Shown one piece after another: positions 38,361 to 47,661 of a stretch of DNA of 64,000 nucleotides. Within the stretch, counting starts at the first letter, position 1; every line of letters begins with the position of its first letter. Source of the stretch: Leptospira sp. (lineage in GTDB: Bacteria > Spirochaetota > Leptospiria > Leptospirales > Leptospiraceae); assembly GCA_016742255.1 (NCBI GenBank), contig JACVCB010000002.1:144501-208500 (forward strand). The letters run 5' to 3'. A program made the translations under genes and the position numbers. The notes beneath the pieces were generated by a model. That model was given only the letters and a program-made list of their open reading frames with translations, made no database searches and was not told the DNA's origin.

Positions 38361-38813
38361 TTATTCTTGTAACCAAGATACTTCTTGGCAGGTTTCCCAT
38401 TTCCTTGGACTCACTTCCTTTCCATTCCATTGTGCTAATGTATAGGAATCAGATCGGATTCCGACTCGTTTCACAATTTGATTGGCAAGGGAAGAATAAT
38501 GAAGTGCCTCACAACTATGACCAAGTTTTGTTTCTAATTTTGCCATTTGGAAAAGTAAATGTGCGTTTCCTTCTGTGTCTTTCATCCCAATCGATTGTTT
38601 GAGTAAAATTGCTTTTTTCAGATCCTCTCTTGCAGATAAGAAGTCCCCTGATTCCATTTTTTTTGCCGACCGTTCTTCCAATTCAGCAATGACCATAGGG
38701 ATGCGAGAGAGGCGAGTGTGACTTAAGATTTCTTCCACAGATTGGTCCAACTGAGGTTCTGCCCACAAACCAATGGAAATGATGAAAAAGAGAGCGAAAT
38801 GATAAGACTTCAT
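38361..38813 (-). CDS. Small secreted protein of unknown function
   Basis: A 150-residue protein with a signal peptide (MKSYHFALFFIISIGLWA, cleaved before EPQ). The remainder is helical and TPR-like (EDLKKAILLKQSIGMKDTEGNAHLLFQMAKLE) and probably periplasmic. The ATG at 38813 is chosen because the signal peptide begins there; the much longer frame starting near 39116 runs through the RNase P RNA gene and is false. It converges with msrB (17 bases apart) and is divergent from rnpB. Confidence 0.65.
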   Translation of the reverse strand: MKSYHFALFFIISIGLWAEPQLDQSVEEILSHTRLSRIPMVIAELEERSAKKMESGDFLSAREDLKKAILLKQSIGMKDTEGNAHLLFQMAKLETKLGHSCEALHYSSLANQIVKRVGIRSDSYTLAQWNGKEVSPRKWETCQEVSWLQE

Positions 38814-38919
38814 ACGTTGGTTCCTTGCTGTTTTCAATTCATAGATCAATTTGCATAAATTGTGCCAAAGTTTTGAAATACTCCTCGACGCACTTCCGAA
38901 ATCTAATTTCAATGAAAGG

Positions 38920-39264
38920 GACTCTGGCCGAGCGATCGCCTTTTTGTTTCCCTCTGGAAACAAAGGGGAGGAAAGTCCGGACACTAGGGGACAATCGGAC
39001 CAAGTAATGCTTGGGCTTTTTCTTTTTAGCAATAGGAAGGAAGGGACGGAAAGTGCAACAGAAAGAATACCGCCTACCTCGGTAGGTAAGGGTGAAATGG
39101 TGGAGTAAGAGCCCACCGCTTTGTTTGTGAAAACAATGGCCGGTAAACCCTCCGATGTGCAATCTCAAGTAAACAACCGTTATGAGCCTGTCCCGCCAGG
39201 TTGTGGGTAGAGAGCATTAGATAAATGATCGCCTAAAACAGAATCCGGCTTACGGGCCAGAGTC
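38920..39264 (+). ncRNA. rnpB: RNase P RNA, bacterial class A
   Basis: The catalytic RNA that matures tRNA 5' ends. Ends pair as P1: GACTCTGGCC (38920-38929) with GGCCAGAGTC (39255-39264). Conserved blocks appear in order: GAGGAAAGTCCGGAC, ACAGAAAGAATACCGCC, AAGGGTGAAATGGTG, GTAAGAGCCCACC, GGCCGGTAAACCC, and GATAAATGATCGCC followed by CAGAATCCGGCTTA. The size, about 345 bases, is normal. A T-run just after P1 (39267-39272) probably ends transcription. The 3' end overlaps the stop region of the gene at 39250-40809 on the opposite strand. Confidence 0.95.
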
Positions 39265-40809
39265 ACCTTTTTTCAATATACCCTGGATCACCTTTTCTTC
39301 ATTAGGTGGATAAAATACACAAACCAAACTCCGAATTTTTAGTATCGTTTCTGCCAATAAAACTTTTGTCTCAGTTAGGTGCCAGTTTTCAAATCCAATC
39401 AAAATTCCACATGTTTCTTCCATCCCTGCAAACTCTTTGCAAGAATAATGACGCATTTGGTTTTCCATCAAAAATTGTTTTAATCCATTTTGGAGTAATG
39501 AATCTTCCGATGGATACAAAACTACAATTTCATCATTTTCGATTTCCAAAACTTTTTTTGCATACCCATAACACCAACGCATCTGATCGGTTAAGTCTTC
39601 ATCATTTTTAATGAATTGGATGTCTGAAAAATTATCTAAAATGGGCGTTTCTGAAAAATCATCGAGTAAGGAATTGGCAAATGTAACTATTTCTGGTGAA
39701 TTTCGTATATTCCTTTTGATGTCCCAAACATGGACAGGTAACGATTGTAAATAGTCCAATATAGGAGTGGATGTATATTTGAATCGTCTGGATACAAACA
39801 GGATCCAATCTTTTTCTTCCCAAAAGAATTTAGAAAGATATAAAAAAAGTTCCGATTGTTTCTCATCTGTAAGGATTTCTTCAATCCCATCCACAAGTAA
39901 GAGATCGATATGATTGTGATTGATTTCTTTGTAATGGGAAATGAGTTCTATATTGTTTTTTTCTGGGATATGACTCAGTTCTTCTTTCCAAATTTCATAG
40001 AGAGCTTTTGCTCCCTGCCATAAGAGAACTTTTTTCCCTTTCCTTGCATTTTGTAAGGCAAGTTCCCCACATAAGATGGATTTTCCAGATCCTGAACTAC
40101 CAAAAACCAAGTTATGCGAATATTGATTGATTCCCTTCACAAGGGAAAATTGTTCTTCTGTGAAAAATAATAAGTTCTCTTCTTCTTTCTCTTTTTTGGA
40201 GCGAAAGGTTTGGAAAAAGTTTAGATTTTTTTTGATGATTTCATGGGCTTTGACAAGTACGGAATCAGGGAGTGGTTCTCTTCCATTTCGATAAAAAATG
40301 GCTTCTAAAATTGTATTGAGACTTGTATCTTCTCCTACTTCCCTTCCGCCAAACACAAATAAGTTTTGGTCATTGGGGAGATGGAATTCCTTTCTTTCGT
40401 TTTTTAAAAAGAAGATCGCACTATCATAATATTCTTCTGGAAATAAATCGACAAGTTGGTTATGATTTTTGAAAAATTCTCGGATGATTTCTCTTTGTGT
40501 GGTTACTTGTTCGATTGGATTTTTATAAGACTTACCTACAACTGGTTCCCATTCCCTGCCTCTTACATTATAAAATTCCCATTCGCCTTTTTTTTGTCTC
40601 CACTTACCGTTTTTTAATTCGATCGTGATCACTCCATATGGTGATACAACTAGGAAGTCTATCTCACGCATGGGAACATCAGGAGTGATTAAAGTAAGAG
40701 AATAATAAATATTACAAGGGAATTGAATTTCGTTCGAAAAACGATGGTAATAATAGGATTCGAGAGAAATGTCTCTCGTTTTTCCATGAAACTGTTTCGG
40801 ATAAATCAT
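39250..40809 (-). CDS. NERD nuclease-related domain fused to P-loop ATPase
   Basis: A 519-residue protein. The N-terminal NERD domain keeps a PD-(D/E)xK-like core: EIDFLVV (Asp51) and ITIELKNGK (Glu64, Lys66). The ATPase part has a P-loop GSSGSGKS (237-244) and a Walker B-like strand DLLLVDGIEE, with Gly after the Asp where helicases have Glu. A weak UvrD/superfamily 1-like layout follows, with KRNIRNSPEIVTFAN. Likely acts on DNA or RNA. Proteins of this kind occur as solitary genes and in defence settings, but no partner is next to it here. Its last 15 bases overlap rnpB. Confidence 0.72.
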   Translation of the reverse strand: MIYPKQFHGKTRDISLESYYYHRFSNEIQFPCNIYYSLTLITPDVPMREIDFLVVSPYGVITIELKNGKWRQKKGEWEFYNVRGREWEPVVGKSYKNPIEQVTTQREIIREFFKNHNQLVDLFPEEYYDSAIFFLKNERKEFHLPNDQNLFVFGGREVGEDTSLNTILEAIFYRNGREPLPDSVLVKAHEIIKKNLNFFQTFRSKKEKEEENLLFFTEEQFSLVKGINQYSHNLVFGSSGSGKSILCGELALQNARKGKKVLLWQGAKALYEIWKEELSHIPEKNNIELISHYKEINHNHIDLLLVDGIEEILTDEKQSELFLYLSKFFWEEKDWILFVSRRFKYTSTPILDYLQSLPVHVWDIKRNIRNSPEIVTFANSLLDDFSETPILDNFSDIQFIKNDEDLTDQMRWCYGYAKKVLEIENDEIVVLYPSEDSLLQNGLKQFLMENQMRHYSCKEFAGMEETCGILIGFENWHLTETKVLLAETILKIRSLVCVFYPPNEEKVIQGILKKGDSGP

Positions 40810-40852
40810 TTTTTAGTTCTGTAATCTTTGTATTATCTGTTCTAATGACGAT

Positions 40853-41416
40853 ATGAAACGGATACCACGAACCTTGTTATTCTGCCTATTGTTTTGTGCC
40901 TGCGCTGGAGGGAATATCAAAATAAAGATTAAACCCGACCTTTCAGGGGATCTTGTCATTTACCAAAAAAAAATCACAAAGAAACAAAAGGGGAGTTTTT
41001 TAGGTTCTGGACTTACTGATACGGGAGAGGTCACGATCACTCTCAAAGAGAGGTCTTATCAGTTTGGGAACTATACCCAAATGTTACCTCCTGGATTTCG
41101 TTTTGTTACGTTTGTGGAAGACCAAGTACCAGAGATCCAACTTGGCATCGATACAAGTCAAAACTCACCACTACTTTTTGCTCTTGAAATCGTTCGAGAA
41201 GACATCAATTCGATTTTATCAGAAGCCAAGTTTAGAGATGATTTACTTCGATTTAATACCCTTGTGGAATTCATTCAATTTGAAGTACACTTCCCATTTC
41301 CCATCAAAAAAGTTAAATTTTTAGATCCTAGAACTGCAGGCGAATGGACCGTACGCCTGGATATCAGTGATAAAATGATTGTAAACATTCCCTTACATTC
41401 TGTTTGGGCAGGCTAA
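40853..41416 (+). CDS. Putative lipoprotein
   Basis: A 187-residue exported protein. The N-terminus is basic then hydrophobic (RTLLFCLLF) and ends in a spirochaete-style relaxed lipobox, FCACAGG, with Cys17 the likely lipidated residue. The mature part is a beta-rich domain of about 165 residues that I do not recognise; family DUFs of this kind are common in Leptospira. Divergent from the NERD gene by 43 bases. Confidence 0.68.
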   Translation: MKRIPRTLLFCLLFCACAGGNIKIKIKPDLSGDLVIYQKKITKKQKGSFLGSGLTDTGEVTITLKERSYQFGNYTQMLPPGFRFVTFVEDQVPEIQLGIDTSQNSPLLFALEIVREDINSILSEAKFRDDLLRFNTLVEFIQFEVHFPFPIKKVKFLDPRTAGEWTVRLDISDKMIVNIPLHSVWAG

Positions 41417-41455
41417 AACGCGTTAACAATAGTTCAAATTTATCCAGAATGAGTT

Positions 41456-42049
41456 TTATGGTTTGTGGAAGTATTCGGAATTTAATTTTTGGATGATTTC
41501 TTTTAAGACCTTTCTGCGTTGGTCTTTGTCTGGCAAAATTTCTTTTAGATTCCGCCTCATGGCAAAAATAGTTTCTAATAACTCATGGTCTTCCTCTGGG
41601 ATGGTTTCCTCAAATAGTTTACGCAAACTGGAAGAAACACCAGCAAACATTCCGTCGGTGGAAATCGCAAATTGAATTGGTCCAATTTGGATTGTGGACG
41701 AAGAATAAAAATCACAGTTTTTAGGATCATCCACTGAATTCACCCATATACCTTTCTCTTTGGCGATAGTTCTGAATTTTTTGTTTGTGTTCGGATCACT
41801 AGTTGCTAAAAAAATAATTTCCCTCTCGTTTAAATCTGCTTCAGTGACGGCTCTTGTTTCTGTTTTGATAGTAGGGTATTTTTGTAAAAAAACTTTTACT
41901 TCATCCATGTAATCCAAAGAGATGATATGGATATTGGCACCAGTATGTTCGAGTCCTAATAATTTTTCGAGGCAAGCATTTCCACCACCTACGATTAAAA
42001 TATTCCTACCTTCTAAGTTGAGAAAGATTGGGTATTTTTTAACACTCAT
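41456..42049 (-). CDS. Precorrin-2 dehydrogenase (siroheme synthase N-terminal type)
   Basis: Oxidises precorrin-2 to sirohydrochlorin with NAD. It is 197 residues, equivalent to the CysG N-terminal part (SirC/Met8p/CysG-B). The NAD motif is NILIVGGGNACLEKL, and the ATSDPNTNK and VNSVDDPKNCDF segments are family signatures, the latter holding the catalytic Asp. Whether it also inserts iron, as CysG-B and Met8p do, is not decided; no separate SirB is in the cluster. Its start overlaps the SUMT gene by four bases (ATGA), so together they replace a single cysG. Confidence 0.9.
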   Translation of the reverse strand: MSVKKYPIFLNLEGRNILIVGGGNACLEKLLGLEHTGANIHIISLDYMDEVKVFLQKYPTIKTETRAVTEADLNEREIIFLATSDPNTNKKFRTIAKEKGIWVNSVDDPKNCDFYSSSTIQIGPIQFAISTDGMFAGVSSSLRKLFEETIPEEDHELLETIFAMRRNLKEILPDKDQRRKVLKEIIQKLNSEYFHKP

Positions 42050-42843
42050 TGCAAAGGTTCCGATAAAAACGGAAGAAAAGAAAAACTTTCTAATTTATGA
42101 TTCTCACCTAACAAAAGGGGACGAACAACTTCACCAACGTATAAAATTCCTGGTCCTTTTGTTTTTTTCTCCAATCCTTCCTCTTGGGTTTTGTCGAGAG
42201 TGGAGACTGTATATACTGCACGAGTACTACCTGCATTTTCCAAAAGTACTATGGGTGTCGATGGACTTACCCCTTTTCGGATGAGTCGTTCAGCTAACTC
42301 TTTTGTTTTCTGGCTACCCATTAAGATGACAATGGTGCCTGGAAAATTTTCCATTCCCATCCAACTCCGTTCTTCTTCTAAAATGGTGTGTCCATCAAGG
42401 ATGATGATTTGGCGTGATAATCCTCTCACCGTCAGTGAGATTCCAAGGTCGGATGCTCCCGTTGTCACAGAACTCACTCCAGGGATCACTTCATATGGGA
42501 TTCCATTTGTTTCCAGTGTTTGGATTTCTTCAGATAACCTTCCAAAGATGGAAGCATCTCCCCCTTTCAGGCGGACCACTCGTTTGCCTTGGTGTGCATA
42601 ATGAACAAGAAAGGAATTGATTTCATCCTGGGTGCGGTAGTGTTCTTTGGCACGTTTGCCTACGTAGAGGATTTGGGCACACTCAGGGAAAATCTCTAAA
42701 AAACTTGGATCGAGGAGGGCATCGTACAGGATTACATCAGCGGATTCGATCCGAGATTTCCCACGAAGGGTTAGGAGGTCAATGGGGCCTGGACCACCAC
42801 TCACAAAACTCACGAAACCTTGTTCTGTCTTATTGGAGGACAT
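42046..42843 (-). CDS. cobA: Uroporphyrinogen III C-methyltransferase
   Basis: Methylates uroporphyrinogen III at C2 and C7 with SAM to give precorrin-2, the branch point from heme to siroheme. It is 265 residues. Motifs are VSGGPGPIDLLTLRG at the N-terminus, DVILYDALL, VRLKGGDASIFGR and PYEVIPGVSSV. The ATG at 42843 has AAGG ten bases upstream and puts the glycine-rich loop near the N-terminus; the TTG at 42861 is upstream of that site. Divergent from cysJ, which encodes part of the siroheme-using sulfite reductase. Confidence 0.93.
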   Translation of the reverse strand: MSSNKTEQGFVSFVSGGPGPIDLLTLRGKSRIESADVILYDALLDPSFLEIFPECAQILYVGKRAKEHYRTQDEINSFLVHYAHQGKRVVRLKGGDASIFGRLSEEIQTLETNGIPYEVIPGVSSVTTGASDLGISLTVRGLSRQIIILDGHTILEEERSWMGMENFPGTIVILMGSQKTKELAERLIRKGVSPSTPIVLLENAGSTRAVYTVSTLDKTQEEGLEKKTKGPGILYVGEVVRPLLLGENHKLESFSFLPFLSEPLQ

Positions 42844-42967
42844 ATCTGCTATACCTTGCAATCCTGCTAGAAAACGTCAAGTGATTGGCTAATTATTTCT
42901 ACAAAATCTCCATTTTTTTGGTTTACTCGTCTCTAACCTTAGGAAAAGATTCAATTTATAAGACTTT

Positions 42968-42990
42968 TTGGATGTTTTACTGGAATCCAA
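42968..42990. promoter_or_regulatory. Inverted repeat in the cobA/cysJ control region
   Basis: TTGGAT (42968-42973) and ATCCAA (42985-42990) form a perfect 6-base inverted repeat around 11 bases, ending 17 bases before the cysJ ATG. It may be an operator of the sulfur regulon. Confidence 0.35.
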
Positions 42991-43007
42991 CACAAGCATA
43001 GGTTTTT

Positions 43008-44771
43008 ATGTTATCCGATGAGAAACGCAATCGATTTTTACAGTTATTAAAAGAATCCACAAAGGATGAATGGGTCTGGATGTCAGGGTATCTGTCGGCA
43101 CTGACCCAGGCAAGCATTGGGGGAAGTGTGGATGTTTCCCTAACACCACCTGTTAGTATCTCGTCCAATGATCCTTCTCATGGAAATTTAAAAGCCGCAC
43201 CAATTCAATGTAGTGTTGTGTATGGAACAGAAACAGGGAATTCTAAAAAACTGGGAACGGACCTTGTTAAAAAATTAAAAGAACTAGGTGTCCAAGCCAA
43301 GTTAAAAAGTACAGACACTTACAAAGCAAAAGACCTGAAAGAGGAAGAATATTTATTTGTAATTGTTTCCACTCATGGAGATGGAGAACCACCTCAAGCT
43401 GCAAAACCTTTTATCCAGATACTCACAGATGCAAAAGACAATTTGTCGAAAGTAAAGTTCGCAGTACTTGGATTAGGTGACACTAGTTATCCACTTTTTT
43501 GCCAAACAGGAATCGATGTGGATACAATGTTAGCAAAATTAGGTGCTGAACGAATTCATGATTTAGGGAAATGTGATGTAGATTTTGAATTGGTTGCAAA
43601 ACCTTGGATATCAGAACTCATCACAAAACTCAATACAATTTCGAAAACTGCAACAACTCAAGTTTCAAAACAACCTCAAGCTGCAACTCCAAAGGTAAAC
43701 ACTGGTGGCAAAGTTGTGTATGAGGGAACAGTTGTCACAAACTTAGTGTTAAACGACATTGGGGCTTCAAAATCAACTAGACATATTGAAATTAAATCAT
43801 CAGTTCCGATCGATTATTTGCCTGGGGACAGTGCTGGTTTTTTGGCTTATAACCGTGAAGAAGAAGTGGATCGAGTCCTCGGATTATTACAAACAGATAA
43901 AGAAACAAGAGTCACTTATAAAGGTGAAACTTGGATGTTGTATGATTTATTTCGCAAAAAAGTATCCATTCGATTTTTACCGGACCGAGTGTTACAAAAA
44001 TATGCCGCACTTTCCAAAAAGGAAATTCCATCTGGTAAATTAGATTTAGATGTATTATTAACACTTTATCCATCTGAAACAAAATTAGAAGTCCAGGCTT
44101 TGGTTGATATTTTAGAACCAATAGTCCCAAGGTATTATTCCATTGCATCAAGTCCTTCTGCCCATGGGGAAGAGGAAGTCCACCTAACGGTAGCAGAAGT
44201 GGAAATAGAAACCTTTACGGGTATCAAATCTGGTTTTTGTTCTGGTTTTTTAGCATCTTTAAAAGAAGGGGATACAGTTCCTTTTTTTATCCAAAGAAAC
44301 AATTCTTTCCGATTACCAAATCCAGATACAGACATCATCATGATTGGACCGGGAACAGGGATTGCACCTTTTCGCAGTTTTTTGTTTGAAAGGGAACAAT
44401 CAGCAGGGAATGGAAAAAATTGGTTATTCTTTGGTGAAAGAAACTTTGTTTCGGATTTTTATTACCAAACGGAACTCTTGGAACTTATGGACACAGGTGT
44501 ATTACATAAGTTGAATACAGCATTTTCACGAGATACCAAACAAAAAGTATATGTCCAAGACCGAATGGGTGAAAATGCACAGGAATTACTCAAGTGGATT
44601 GAGAATGGTGCCATCATTTATCTCTGTGGATCCAAAGATCCTATGAGTAAAGATGTAGATAGAAAATTAATTGAAATTTTATCGGAAAGAACTTTTGACA
44701 CGGGTAAAGAAGCCTCCGATTATTTAAAAGAACTAGAAGAATCTGGGCGTTACATCAAGGACGTTTACTGA
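43008..44771 (+). CDS. cysJ: Sulfite reductase flavoprotein (alpha) subunit
   Basis: Passes electrons from NADPH through FAD and FMN to CysI. It is 587 residues. The flavodoxin domain (about 68-205) has VVYGTETGNSKKL and STHGDGEPP, followed by a flexible Gln/Thr/Lys linker. The FAD domain has RYYSIASSP, and the NADPH part has MIGPGTGIAPFRSF and the C-terminal aromatic tail RYIKDVY. The first 60 residues precede the flavodoxin domain as in E. coli. It is followed by cysI after 7 bases and preceded by the divergent siroheme genes. Confidence 0.95.
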   Translation: MLSDEKRNRFLQLLKESTKDEWVWMSGYLSALTQASIGGSVDVSLTPPVSISSNDPSHGNLKAAPIQCSVVYGTETGNSKKLGTDLVKKLKELGVQAKLKSTDTYKAKDLKEEEYLFVIVSTHGDGEPPQAAKPFIQILTDAKDNLSKVKFAVLGLGDTSYPLFCQTGIDVDTMLAKLGAERIHDLGKCDVDFELVAKPWISELITKLNTISKTATTQVSKQPQAATPKVNTGGKVVYEGTVVTNLVLNDIGASKSTRHIEIKSSVPIDYLPGDSAGFLAYNREEEVDRVLGLLQTDKETRVTYKGETWMLYDLFRKKVSIRFLPDRVLQKYAALSKKEIPSGKLDLDVLLTLYPSETKLEVQALVDILEPIVPRYYSIASSPSAHGEEEVHLTVAEVEIETFTGIKSGFCSGFLASLKEGDTVPFFIQRNNSFRLPNPDTDIIMIGPGTGIAPFRSFLFEREQSAGNGKNWLFFGERNFVSDFYYQTELLELMDTGVLHKLNTAFSRDTKQKVYVQDRMGENAQELLKWIENGAIIYLCGSKDPMSKDVDRKLIEILSERTFDTGKEASDYLKELEESGRYIKDVY

Positions 44772-44778
44772 GGAACTC

Positions 44779-46452
44779 ATGGCAGAATCAAAAAAAGAAA
44801 CACACGCAGAAAAAGTAAAACGAGTGAGCCGTGGCCTCCGAGGCACACTTGGTGAAAGTTTGAAAGATGAACATACTGGTTCTTTACGTTCCGATGATCA
44901 ATTATTATTAAAATTTCATGGTATGTACCAACAGGATGATCGAGATAGAAGGGACGAACGAGCGTTAAAGAAACTAGAACGTTTGTATTCTTTTATGATC
45001 CGATTGCGAATTCCTGGTGGTATGATAGGTCCTGTACATTGGGAAGCACTTCATAATGTTGCTGGAGAAAATTCCACAGGAACCATCAAAATTACAACGA
45101 GACAAACTGTCCAATTACATGGAATTTTAAAATCCAAAATCAAACCAACGATCAAAGCATTTGATTCAGTATTTTTGGATTCAATTGCAGCTTGTGGTGA
45201 CGTAAACCGTAATGTCACCTGTACATCCAATCCTGCTGCAAGTCCACTCCACAAAGAAGTTTTTGGTTATGCTGGTGAAATTAGTCGTTCCTTATTACCC
45301 AAAACGAGAGCCTATTATGAAATTTGGTTGGATGAAAATCTTTTAGCTGAAAAGGAAGAACCCGAAGATCCTTTGTACAAAGATGTTTATCTTCCTCGTA
45401 AATTCAAAATTGCAATTGCAATCCCACCATATAATGATGTGGATCTTTTTACCAATGACATAGGACTCATTGCAATCATTGAAAACGGACAATTATTAGG
45501 ATTTAATGTTGCTGTTGGTGGAGGACTCGGAACCACTCATGGTAACCCAGATACATACCCAAGAGTCGGAACTGTGTTTGGATTTATTCCCAAAAAAGAC
45601 ATTCTAAAAGTTGTATATGAAATTGTCACAGTCCAAAGAGACTTTGGAAACAGAGAAGATCGTAAACTTTCTCGATTGAAATACACCTTAGACAGGTTAG
45701 GTGTAGAATTCTATAAACGTGAAGTGGAAAAACGCGCAGGTATTAGTTTTGAACCTACAAAGGATTTTCAATTCACACAAAGATCTGATGATTTTGGTTG
45801 GAAACAAGATGCAGCAGGCAACTGGCACTACACAGTATTTGTGGAAAATGGCCGAGTTTGTGACGAACATGGTTATAATCTCAAAACGGCACTTCTTGAA
45901 GTTTCCAAAACAAGACGTGCAACTTTTCGTTTTACTTGTAACCAAAACCTAATTCTATCAGATATCTTTCCGAAAGACAAAGACTTAATTGAATCCATTT
46001 TGGTGAAGTTTGGTGTTCATAGAAAAACAACAGAAGTTTCTCCTATCAGAAAAAATTCCATTGCTTGTGTGGCTTTAAACACTTGTTCCTTGGCACTTGC
46101 TGAGGCCCAGAGATACCTTCCCAGTTTAATTGATAAAATGGAACCATTGCTCTCCAAACATGGACTTTCGGAAGAACCAATTTCAATCCGAATGACGGGT
46201 TGCCCCAATGGTTGTGCAAGACCTTATATCTCTGAGATAGGACTTGTTGGGACATCGTATGGTAAATACAATCTGCATTTAGGTGCTGATGCCGAAGGTT
46301 ATAGGCTCAATCAAAAATACAAAGAAGATTTAGATGAATCGGCAATCTTGCATGAATTAGATGGCTTATTTGGTAGATTTTCCAAAGAACGAAATGCTAA
46401 AGAATCCTTTGGAGATTATATCAACCGAATTGGGATTTTGAAAAAAGCTTAG
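44779..46452 (+). CDS. cysI: Sulfite reductase hemoprotein (beta) subunit
   Basis: Reduces sulfite to sulfide with six electrons, using siroheme and a [4Fe-4S] cluster. It is 557 residues with the two-fold repeated ferredoxin-like/sirohaem architecture. The four cluster cysteines are in ALNTCSLALAEAQR (with a preceding Cys in IACVALNTC, C-x5-C) and TGCPNGCARPY (C-x3-C). The substrate Arg/Lys residues lie in RQTVQLHG and CNQN. It starts 7 bases after the cysJ stop. A hairpin at 46472-46491 lies between it and the convergent oxygenase gene. Confidence 0.96.
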   Translation: MAESKKETHAEKVKRVSRGLRGTLGESLKDEHTGSLRSDDQLLLKFHGMYQQDDRDRRDERALKKLERLYSFMIRLRIPGGMIGPVHWEALHNVAGENSTGTIKITTRQTVQLHGILKSKIKPTIKAFDSVFLDSIAACGDVNRNVTCTSNPAASPLHKEVFGYAGEISRSLLPKTRAYYEIWLDENLLAEKEEPEDPLYKDVYLPRKFKIAIAIPPYNDVDLFTNDIGLIAIIENGQLLGFNVAVGGGLGTTHGNPDTYPRVGTVFGFIPKKDILKVVYEIVTVQRDFGNREDRKLSRLKYTLDRLGVEFYKREVEKRAGISFEPTKDFQFTQRSDDFGWKQDAAGNWHYTVFVENGRVCDEHGYNLKTALLEVSKTRRATFRFTCNQNLILSDIFPKDKDLIESILVKFGVHRKTTEVSPIRKNSIACVALNTCSLALAEAQRYLPSLIDKMEPLLSKHGLSEEPISIRMTGCPNGCARPYISEIGLVGTSYGKYNLHLGADAEGYRLNQKYKEDLDESAILHELDGLFGRFSKERNAKESFGDYINRIGILKKA

Positions 46453-46471
46453 AGTTTCTAAAAAGAAATTA

Positions 46472-46491
46472 GGCACCTGTTTTCAGGTGCC
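46472..46491. terminator. Perfect hairpin between cysI and the TauD-family gene
   Basis: GGCACCTG (46472-46479) and CAGGTGCC (46484-46491) pair around TTTT. It lies between two converging genes, with a T-rich tract on the minus-strand side, so a bidirectional terminator is likely. Confidence 0.7.
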
Positions 46492-46522
46492 ATTGGTTAA
46501 AAATCCTGAGACTAAGTTCTCG

Positions 46523-47593
46523 TCAATCTGCCCAACCCACAAGAATTCTTCTAGGACCTGTATAAGGTAGTCTTCCATGTGAGACTGAAAAGTTATCAAT
46601 GAAAAGAACATCTCCTGTTTGCCAAGGAATCGCCACCATGTGTTTCCAAAATACATTTGATATGGATTTCATTTCTTTAGGTGAAATCTCTTCTCCATTC
46701 CCATAGGTGACGTGCACATCATGTGAGTTTGGACCTAAGAGTCTTTTGAAGTTTGTAATGATTGTGAGTAAAACCGCAACACCAAATGAACGAAGGGTTT
46801 TTTGTTTTTTGAATATTTTCCACGTTTCACTGACACCAGCTTGGTAGTGAAATGTTTGCGAATGGTTATGCCAAGCAATTGTACCTGCGATAGGATGTGT
46901 TCGAAATCCAGATTGGTGGTTTGTTATCGTTAGAGAATCATCACCATACCAATCTAATTGGAAACGATTTTCTTTTGCAATTTGATTCACCTCATCCAAG
47001 TTTGTGGTTCCAAACATTTCATCCCAACGTTTGGTTTTCCATACAGAAAATCGTTTTTGCGAGGATGGGCCATCGTATCTTCTTCGGTATCGGATTCCAT
47101 ATCGTTCGATTTTTTCTTTTATTTTGGGATCGATGTTTTGGTAGACCAACCTAAGGTCAGTTAGAGGAGTTTCACCACCAAAATCAGATGCTTTTTCTGC
47201 ATAAAAAAATAATAATTTGGGAGGGTTGTCAAGAAAACTCATCTCTGCATGTTGCATGATTGGGTAATGCGGTGGGAGTTCACTAGCTGTGAACACATGT
47301 TTTAATACTTCATCCCGAGGGGAAGTACCCAGGTAAAACTCACCTAACTGTTTTTCGTTTGTAGCATAAAGAATGGATTGGAAGTCCGAAGCTTCGTGAA
47401 CAGGAAATCCACGAAAGAGAATTGCCCCATAGGTTTTTAAATCGTCTCGCCATTCCGACTCATGGTTTTGAAACCAATTGGTTAACGCATCCAAAGTTCG
47501 TTCTTCCGCTGGCTCATAGACAATGGGGAGTTTGGTTTCTCCCACAAAGGATTTCCGGATCCATTCTTTTGTGACAGTATTGGTTAGGCTCAT
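46523..47593 (-). CDS. TauD/TfdA-family Fe(II)/2-oxoglutarate oxygenase
   Basis: A 356-residue non-heme iron oxygenase. The iron ligands are His-x-Glu in QHAEMSF and the distal His in SHGR; the 2-oxoglutarate Arg is in GPRRILVGW. The HxE form and the segments LLFFYAEKA and GGETPLTD resemble plant and bacterial clavaminate synthase-like proteins rather than true taurine dioxygenase (HxD). Although it sits after the sulfate genes, sulfonate cleavage cannot be claimed. It lies 68 bases after the cysN stop on the same strand and may share its transcript. Confidence 0.82.
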   Translation of the reverse strand: MSLTNTVTKEWIRKSFVGETKLPIVYEPAEERTLDALTNWFQNHESEWRDDLKTYGAILFRGFPVHEASDFQSILYATNEKQLGEFYLGTSPRDEVLKHVFTASELPPHYPIMQHAEMSFLDNPPKLLFFYAEKASDFGGETPLTDLRLVYQNIDPKIKEKIERYGIRYRRRYDGPSSQKRFSVWKTKRWDEMFGTTNLDEVNQIAKENRFQLDWYGDDSLTITNHQSGFRTHPIAGTIAWHNHSQTFHYQAGVSETWKIFKKQKTLRSFGVAVLLTIITNFKRLLGPNSHDVHVTYGNGEEISPKEMKSISNVFWKHMVAIPWQTGDVLFIDNFSVSHGRLPYTGPRRILVGWAD

Positions 47594-47661
47594 GATACCG
47601 TCAGAATAACTTATGGAGTCGTGTTATTTCAATCAAAAAATCCGTTATATTGGATAAAAAT

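Noticed and set aside
38814..39116. N-terminal extension of the small secreted protein gene (frame open to 39116 on the minus strand)
   Set aside because: It runs through conserved RNase P RNA sequence, and a clean signal peptide begins at the ATG at 38813.
46523..47593. Calling the oxygenase taurine dioxygenase (tauD)
   Set aside because: The iron motif is HxE and the surrounding segments resemble clavaminate synthase-like proteins; the sulfur neighbourhood alone is not enough.
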